Assembly: GCA_016280895.1 (NCBI GenBank)
Contig: JAEEHM010000065.1
Coordinates: 1 to 36,743 of the forward strand
DNA from: Bacillota bacterium
Lineage (GTDB): Bacteria; Bacillota_I; Bacilli_A; ML615J-28; CAG-698
Reading direction: 5' to 3'
DNA length: 36,743 nucleotides
How positions within the stretch are numbered: the stretch's first letter is position 1; each line of letters opens with the position of its first letter. Shown in pieces: positions 34,601 through 36,743 of this stretch. The position numbers and the translations under genes were made by a program. Below the pieces are notes generated by a model, which did no database searches, was not told the DNA's origin, and saw only the letters and a program-made list of their open reading frames with translations.

Positions 34601-35130
34601 GATTTAATAATGGTTCATACTTAGGTAGTACTTTAACTGTTGGATTTACAAGATTCATTTATCTTAATTATGATTATATCTTACCATCATATTCAAGATT
34701 AGATTATTATTTCTATTCATCAAATGATAGTATTGCATCAATTTCAGAATATGGCACATTACTTGGTAAAAGTGCTGGAACTGTTAAAATAATGGCTGTA
34801 TATAAAAATGATCCATCTATTACTTTTGTGAAACAATTTACAATACTTGCTGATAATAGGGTCAATAATTTAATAATTTATGATACTGATAGTATTGATT
34901 ATACTGGTAGTGGCCAAATATATCAAATAGAATTAGATGATTATAATTCATATTTCCCACAAATATCACTATATAATTGGACACTTATAAGCTCAAGTAA
35001 TAATTATAGCTATAGTATTAGTGAATGGGGAACATTTAGTTTATATGGAGCAGATATAATTGTGATTGAAGGAACATCTAAACTTAATTCAAAAATAAAG
35101 ATAAGATTAACTATAACTGTTACAAATTGA
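31657..35130 (+). CDS. Secreted papain-like cysteine protease with BspA repeats and Ig-like domain
   Basis: 1157 residues. A signal sequence (about 1-32) is followed by a propeptide-like region (about 33-210). The protease domain (about 215-450) has nucleophile Cys233 in HGTCGSVATQLLLSY, catalytic-type His404 in INHWVVGYGYQ and then GWDSDSNNIWINESW, where the third residue of a C10/C39-like triad would lie. BspA-type LRRs follow (about 500-600: ISSNAFCGFTSIESITIPS, IGSNAFYGCTSLEEVVI). Then come several beta-sandwich segments, one like a pre-peptidase C-terminal domain (about 615-705), and a Big_2-type Ig-like domain (about 1010-1075: SNDSIASISEYGTLLGKSAG). No LPxTG anchor, so it is secreted or held non-covalently. 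The 4-nt overlap couples it to the lipoprotein. Likely degrades host or dietary protein, or binds a surface; the substrate is unknown. Confidence 0.82.
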   Translation: MIRRFILLFIITCSLLFFIFLYGKNNSIQAFSAEISTKELEVYTKKMCKTLGPLEIESVEFLYGFNDSPDFVYFDFKTNGYAIFFKETFELMEYSYQNNLNFSKEKKRKYYAGPSNYYEKEGNSYISIITGTELIIKNEDAKNYSLQLYDLFNRNVHQREEIMINVKQKNDKSLLNNINEDYVNRNCSKAIPSFDEENMIDASPPGSVDTVYINNYNYFFLNPLHGENVHGTCGSVATQLLLSYNNYYNDRRIISPEYLNGGWKTINNGDIFDRTNYYFPERDPNVTSNPNNANSQLLGSNIDYYNEIISIIEPSGLPANCVHTIGPNGEIIHSHNGSSYGDVCYGLEDILNLELDDSDYTINSDTKIWFFGWSPISSIPIKNEINNNRPLIIGMNQNLDSINHWVVGYGYQNYTYPGGGTYSGYIVHMGWDSDSNNIWINESWCDSYIALTMNHTHNYSQTFNIINNEDIEMRCTICNHRTTEDIYDYVNNTITGFNHLITGDIIIPDSINGNTITAISSNAFCGFTSIESITIPSTLTNIGSNAFYGCTSLEEVVINRSEKPITSLGLNAFDNCASNLTITVPTNRVCEYKNTPFWSSYRDKIVPSSPIANHLDLDCMVNDDVTTFLYAGYNKLYRLDVECDGWYTISCTSGTHYNIYNSNMVKIAGAYDTYELTLNEGTYYIDIEWENPTDSGYATLHFLNKGINVSDNITNNILPHLHQVSFGDYRVRLKYNNTQGAGYYKFTLTATSSNSNPVEYILGAITMYTAFDRDGAMNKYSDDKYTLSAESLAGENSMVVYLTSNGYYYFDVKMNTNSLSSLVLNITPYISSDIDLFDCSVSSNHDIDIINANVKGDYFQKKVLKQKGKFKISFTYTDPDPNNISSSDVVVVVTKVTYNANTNTYSFTNVYSANFCEVDVLFTSYIFEDSKELDAGTYHIGYFNNTDCANIKVDFERKITQYGSYNLISDPDANEDYGSEVRFNNGSYLGSTLTVGFTRFIYLNYDYILPSYSRLDYYFYSSNDSIASISEYGTLLGKSAGTVKIMAVYKNDPSITFVKQFTILADNRVNNLIIYDTDSIDYTGSGQIYQIELDDYNSYFPQISLYNWTLISSSNNYSYSISEWGTFSLYGADIIVIEGTSKLNSKIKIRLTITVTN

Positions 35131-35145
35131 TTTTGATATGAAAAG

Positions 35146-35175
35146 ACCTCTAGAGTTTTCACTTTAGAGGTTTTT
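35146..35175 (+). terminator. Intrinsic terminator of the protease operon
   Basis: ACCTCTA (35146-35152) pairs with TAGAGGT (35165-35171) around a 12-nt loop with partial inner pairing, followed by TTTT. Confidence 0.8.
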
Positions 35176-35192
35176 ATTGTTGATTTTTAAAA

Positions 35193-35221
35193 TGTGCATA
35201 ATAAATGGGAGAAATTATAAT
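35193..35221 (+). promoter_or_regulatory. Promoter of the structured RNA
   Basis: TATAAT (35216-35221), with a weak -35 (TGTGCA, 35193-35198) at 17 bp. The predicted start near 35228 coincides with the first base of the RNA's closing stem. Confidence 0.5.
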
Positions 35222-35227
35222 AGTGAG

Positions 35228-35353
35228 ATGTGTTGTTTGAAGAATATGGGTACGTAGGGGTACGCAAATCATATCAAAATTGTACACGCAACACATATTA
35301 AAACAACTGTGTTGATATGAGATTTTATTCTCAAATCAACACTTTTTCTTTAT
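35228..35353 (+). ncRNA. Unassigned structured RNA with riboswitch-like geometry
   Basis: P1 is ATGTGTTG (35228-35235) with CAACACAT (35289-35296). Inside are a GATATG/CATATC-type stem with a bulged A, and a GTAC/GTAC hairpin. Downstream, the terminator arm GTGTTGATATGAGA (35309-35322) begins with GTGTTG, complementary to the CAACAC of P1, so P1 closure would free the terminator, and P1 opening would allow an antiterminator. No known class fits (not purine, SAM, preQ1, c-di-GMP or ZTP by eye). No gene follows within 270 nt; it may be a free small RNA or a leader that lost its gene. Confidence 0.4.
35309..35353 (+). terminator. Intrinsic terminator ending the structured RNA
   Basis: GTGTTGATATGAGA pairs with TCTCAAATCAACAC (14 positions, one A-A mismatch), 6-nt loop, followed by TTTTTCTTTATTT. 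Confidence 0.88.
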
Positions 35354-35358
35354 TTATA

Positions 35359-35409
35359 GGCAATTATGGTATAATCCAAGTCCCGTTATCAATAAAATTG
35401 CCTTTTTTT
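35359..35409 (+). terminator. Second hairpin with T7 tail
   Basis: GGCAATT (35359-35365) pairs with AATTGCC (35396-35402) around a 30-nt partly paired loop, followed by TTTTTTT. It may be a backup terminator or a separate small element; the loop contains an extended -10-like TGGTATAAT. Confidence 0.5.
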
Positions 35410-35498
35410 ATTAACTGAAAAAAGCTAATAAAGTGTGTTTACACGAAAGGTATAAATTTTTAATAAAATGCACTAAGAAAAATTAAACATACTTACTT
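35410..35498. other. AT-rich spacer before the sigma-factor promoter
   Basis: About 90 bases of AT-rich sequence. The only feature is a short inverted repeat GTGT-GTTT-ACAC (35432-35443). Nothing else is visible. Confidence 0.3.
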
Positions 35499-35527
35499 TT
35501 ACAATATAACTACAAATATGATATAAT
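35499..35527 (+). promoter_or_regulatory. Promoter of the ECF sigma operon
   Basis: TTACAA (35499-35504), a 17-bp spacer and TATAAT (35522-35527) with an extended TG. It is a housekeeping-type promoter; any autoregulated ECF promoter is not recognisable. Confidence 0.65.
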
Positions 35528-35622
35528 AAAAAATAAATAAAATAGTATGTCACCTTTTGCTATTGTCAAACGTTATTATGTGTGAAATGAAAATAAGTGA
35601 TAATGGCTGGGGGGGTAGAAAT

Positions 35623-36120
35623 ATGAATTATATGACTAATGATGAATTTAACAGGGTATACAACGCTTATTATAAGTTGTTATTACATGTTGCTTTTGAC
35701 TATCTTCATAGTAAAAATGATGCAGAAGACGTAATACAAGAAGTATTTATGAAACTATATGAATCTAGAAAGCAATTTAATGATGACGAACATTTAAAAT
35801 ATTGGTTAATTAAAGTGACAAATAATAAATGTATAGATCATTTGAGACATATCAAGAATAAAGAAATGTTGATAAGTAATGATTATATTGACATTTTAAA
35901 CAATCAAGATAATAAAGAAGATTCCCTTCAAAAAACAGTACAAGAAGCTATTGATAAACTAAATATCAATGATAAAACAATCATAGTATTATATTATTAT
36001 AATGATTTATCTTTGAAAGAAATATCTAAAGTTTTATCAATAAGCGAGGTAAGTGCTAAAAAACGTATTTCAAGAGCAAGGATAAAATTAAAAAGTATTA
36101 TAGGTGATAAAAATGAATGA
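35623..36120 (+). CDS. ECF-type RNA polymerase sigma factor
   Basis: 165 residues. Region 2 contains LLLHVAFDYLHSKNDAEDVIQEVFMKLYE and YWLIKVTNNKCIDHLR; region 4 is KTIIVLYYYNDLSLKEISKVLSISEVSAKKRISRARIKLK, with the helix-turn-helix. The start is at 35623, following a seven-G ribosome site (35609-35615); an earlier in-frame TTG at 35557 would add 22 unconserved residues. The final codons overlap the next gene (ATGAATGA), a membrane protein that is likely its anti-sigma partner. Probably controls an envelope stress response; targets unknown. Confidence 0.92.
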   Translation: MNYMTNDEFNRVYNAYYKLLLHVAFDYLHSKNDAEDVIQEVFMKLYESRKQFNDDEHLKYWLIKVTNNKCIDHLRHIKNKEMLISNDYIDILNNQDNKEDSLQKTVQEAIDKLNINDKTIIVLYYYNDLSLKEISKVLSISEVSAKKRISRARIKLKSIIGDKNE

Positions 36121-36743
36121 TAAAGAGATTAAAGAATTATTAAGACATGAGTATCCAGAGTTTGATAATAAAGGAAATGAAATATATGAATTAGTATCAA
36201 ACCAAAGAAAAAGACCTTTTTTCACAAGAAAGATGATATTGATGCCTATAGCATCAGTTATTATTGCATTATTAGTTATTCTTGTATTTACACTTAGTGG
36301 TAATAAAGGATTTAAGAAAATATGTGATGGTGTATATGTTTCTGCAAGTACACTTGATTTATCTGGTGAAGTAGATATGAGTATTTGTGAAGGAATAGTT
36401 GAAGAATCTAGAAATGATTTAATTGTGATTTTGGAAGAAGAACATAGTGGTGCATTTAGTAACATGTGGGGATTTCGTCATCCACTTTATTTTAAATTTC
36501 CTGAAAAAGGTATTAGCTATTACATATATGATAACAATTTTTCATATATGAGCGATAATCATAATAACTCAATCTATCAAGAAGATGATTACCGATATAT
36601 CGTATGGAATAGGTTTGAAGATTGGCTTAATATAACCCAAAATTTAAGCAATGATGAAGTAGACGATTTATTAGAACAGTATTCTCAATATTATGTGTTA
36701 ATAGCAATAAAAAAGAATAAAGAAAACTACGGGTATATTATAT
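36113..36743 (+). CDS. Probable anti-sigma factor, partial at the window edge
   Basis: The open frame starts at 36113 with an 8-nt overlap with the sigma gene and runs off the window end (at least 210 residues). A short cytoplasmic N-terminal part (about 1-42) is followed by one membrane helix (about 43-64, MILMPIASVIIALLVILVFTL) and an extracytoplasmic domain of at least 145 residues with no recognised family. This layout, with translational coupling to an ECF sigma gene, is typical of membrane anti-sigma factors; no zinc-binding HxxxCxxC motif is seen in the N-terminal part, so the class is not ZAS. Confidence 0.75.
   Translation, partial: MNDKEIKELLRHEYPEFDNKGNEIYELVSNQRKRPFFTRKMILMPIASVIIALLVILVFTLSGNKGFKKICDGVYVSASTLDLSGEVDMSICEGIVEESRNDLIVILEEEHSGAFSNMWGFRHPLYFKFPEKGISYYIYDNNFSYMSDNHNNSIYQEDDYRYIVWNRFEDWLNITQNLSNDEVDDLLEQYSQYYVLIAIKKNKENYGYII

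Noticed and set aside
35432-35443. GTGT-GTTT-ACAC inverted repeat as a Rex, FNR or cre site
   Set aside because: Arms of four bases do not match any of those consensus sites well enough.
1-36743. CRISPR arrays, insertion sequences or prophage genes
   Set aside because: No regularly spaced repeats, transposase, integrase or phage structural genes were seen; the accessory genes stand singly.

Overview
The window is 36.7 kb of very AT-rich chromosomal DNA from a low-GC Gram-positive-type bacterium that uses the standard stop codons. TGA ends maf, sufU and the sigma-factor gene, so this is not the Mycoplasma code. The SufCDSUB order, lipobox lipoproteins, a BspA-type repeat protease, a likely PFOR remnant, FtsH/RqcP and AGGAGG ribosome sites fit an uncultured gut member of the Bacilli (Erysipelotrichales, RF39 or Acholeplasmatales-like). 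That placement is inference.

Left part (1-8.9 kb), accessory: the end of a probable pyruvate:ferredoxin oxidoreductase gene; two tandem paralogous lipoproteins flanked by near-identical terminator hairpins; a minus-strand PDDEXK/DUF1016 (YhcG-type) nuclease; a divergent heterodimeric ABC exporter with one degenerate ATP site, followed by a co-transcribed lipoprotein; and a minus-strand RhuM-type gene with a PLD-like C-terminus and a frameshifted tail. The nuclease and RhuM genes, 5.8 kb apart, carry the same leader: an extended -10, a 5' stem closing a 32-33 nt loop, a shared 16-nt motif, then an intrinsic terminator before the start codon.

Middle part (8.9-26.6 kb), mostly housekeeping: the complete iron-sulphur operon sufC-D-S-U-B; a possible ABC-type pair whose ATPase-like subunit lacks Walker A; a 0.5 kb AT-rich spacer; tilS-hpt-ftsH-rqcP, coupled by overlaps; a GH4 phospho-glycosidase with a GlcNAc-kinase-like gene, together suited to a GlcNAc disaccharide phosphate; an SDR-maf-membrane protein operon; hslO (Hsp33); and a YcxB-like protein with a partner of unknown function.

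Right part (26.6-36.7 kb): a yybP-ykoY-like (Mn2+) riboswitch with a mutually exclusive terminator in front of a flotillin gene; lysS; a small membrane-anchored protein; tRNA-Tyr and tRNA-Gln; a lipoprotein overlapping the gene of a 1157-residue secreted papain-like protease with BspA repeats and an Ig-like domain; an unassigned structured RNA with riboswitch-like geometry; and an ECF sigma factor with a probable anti-sigma gene that runs off the edge.

The strongest leads are the shared attenuator-like leader on the two defence-associated genes, the Mn-type riboswitch on a flotillin gene, and the orphan structured RNA at 35.2-35.35 kb. All assignments come from reading motifs by eye; no database or folding program was run.
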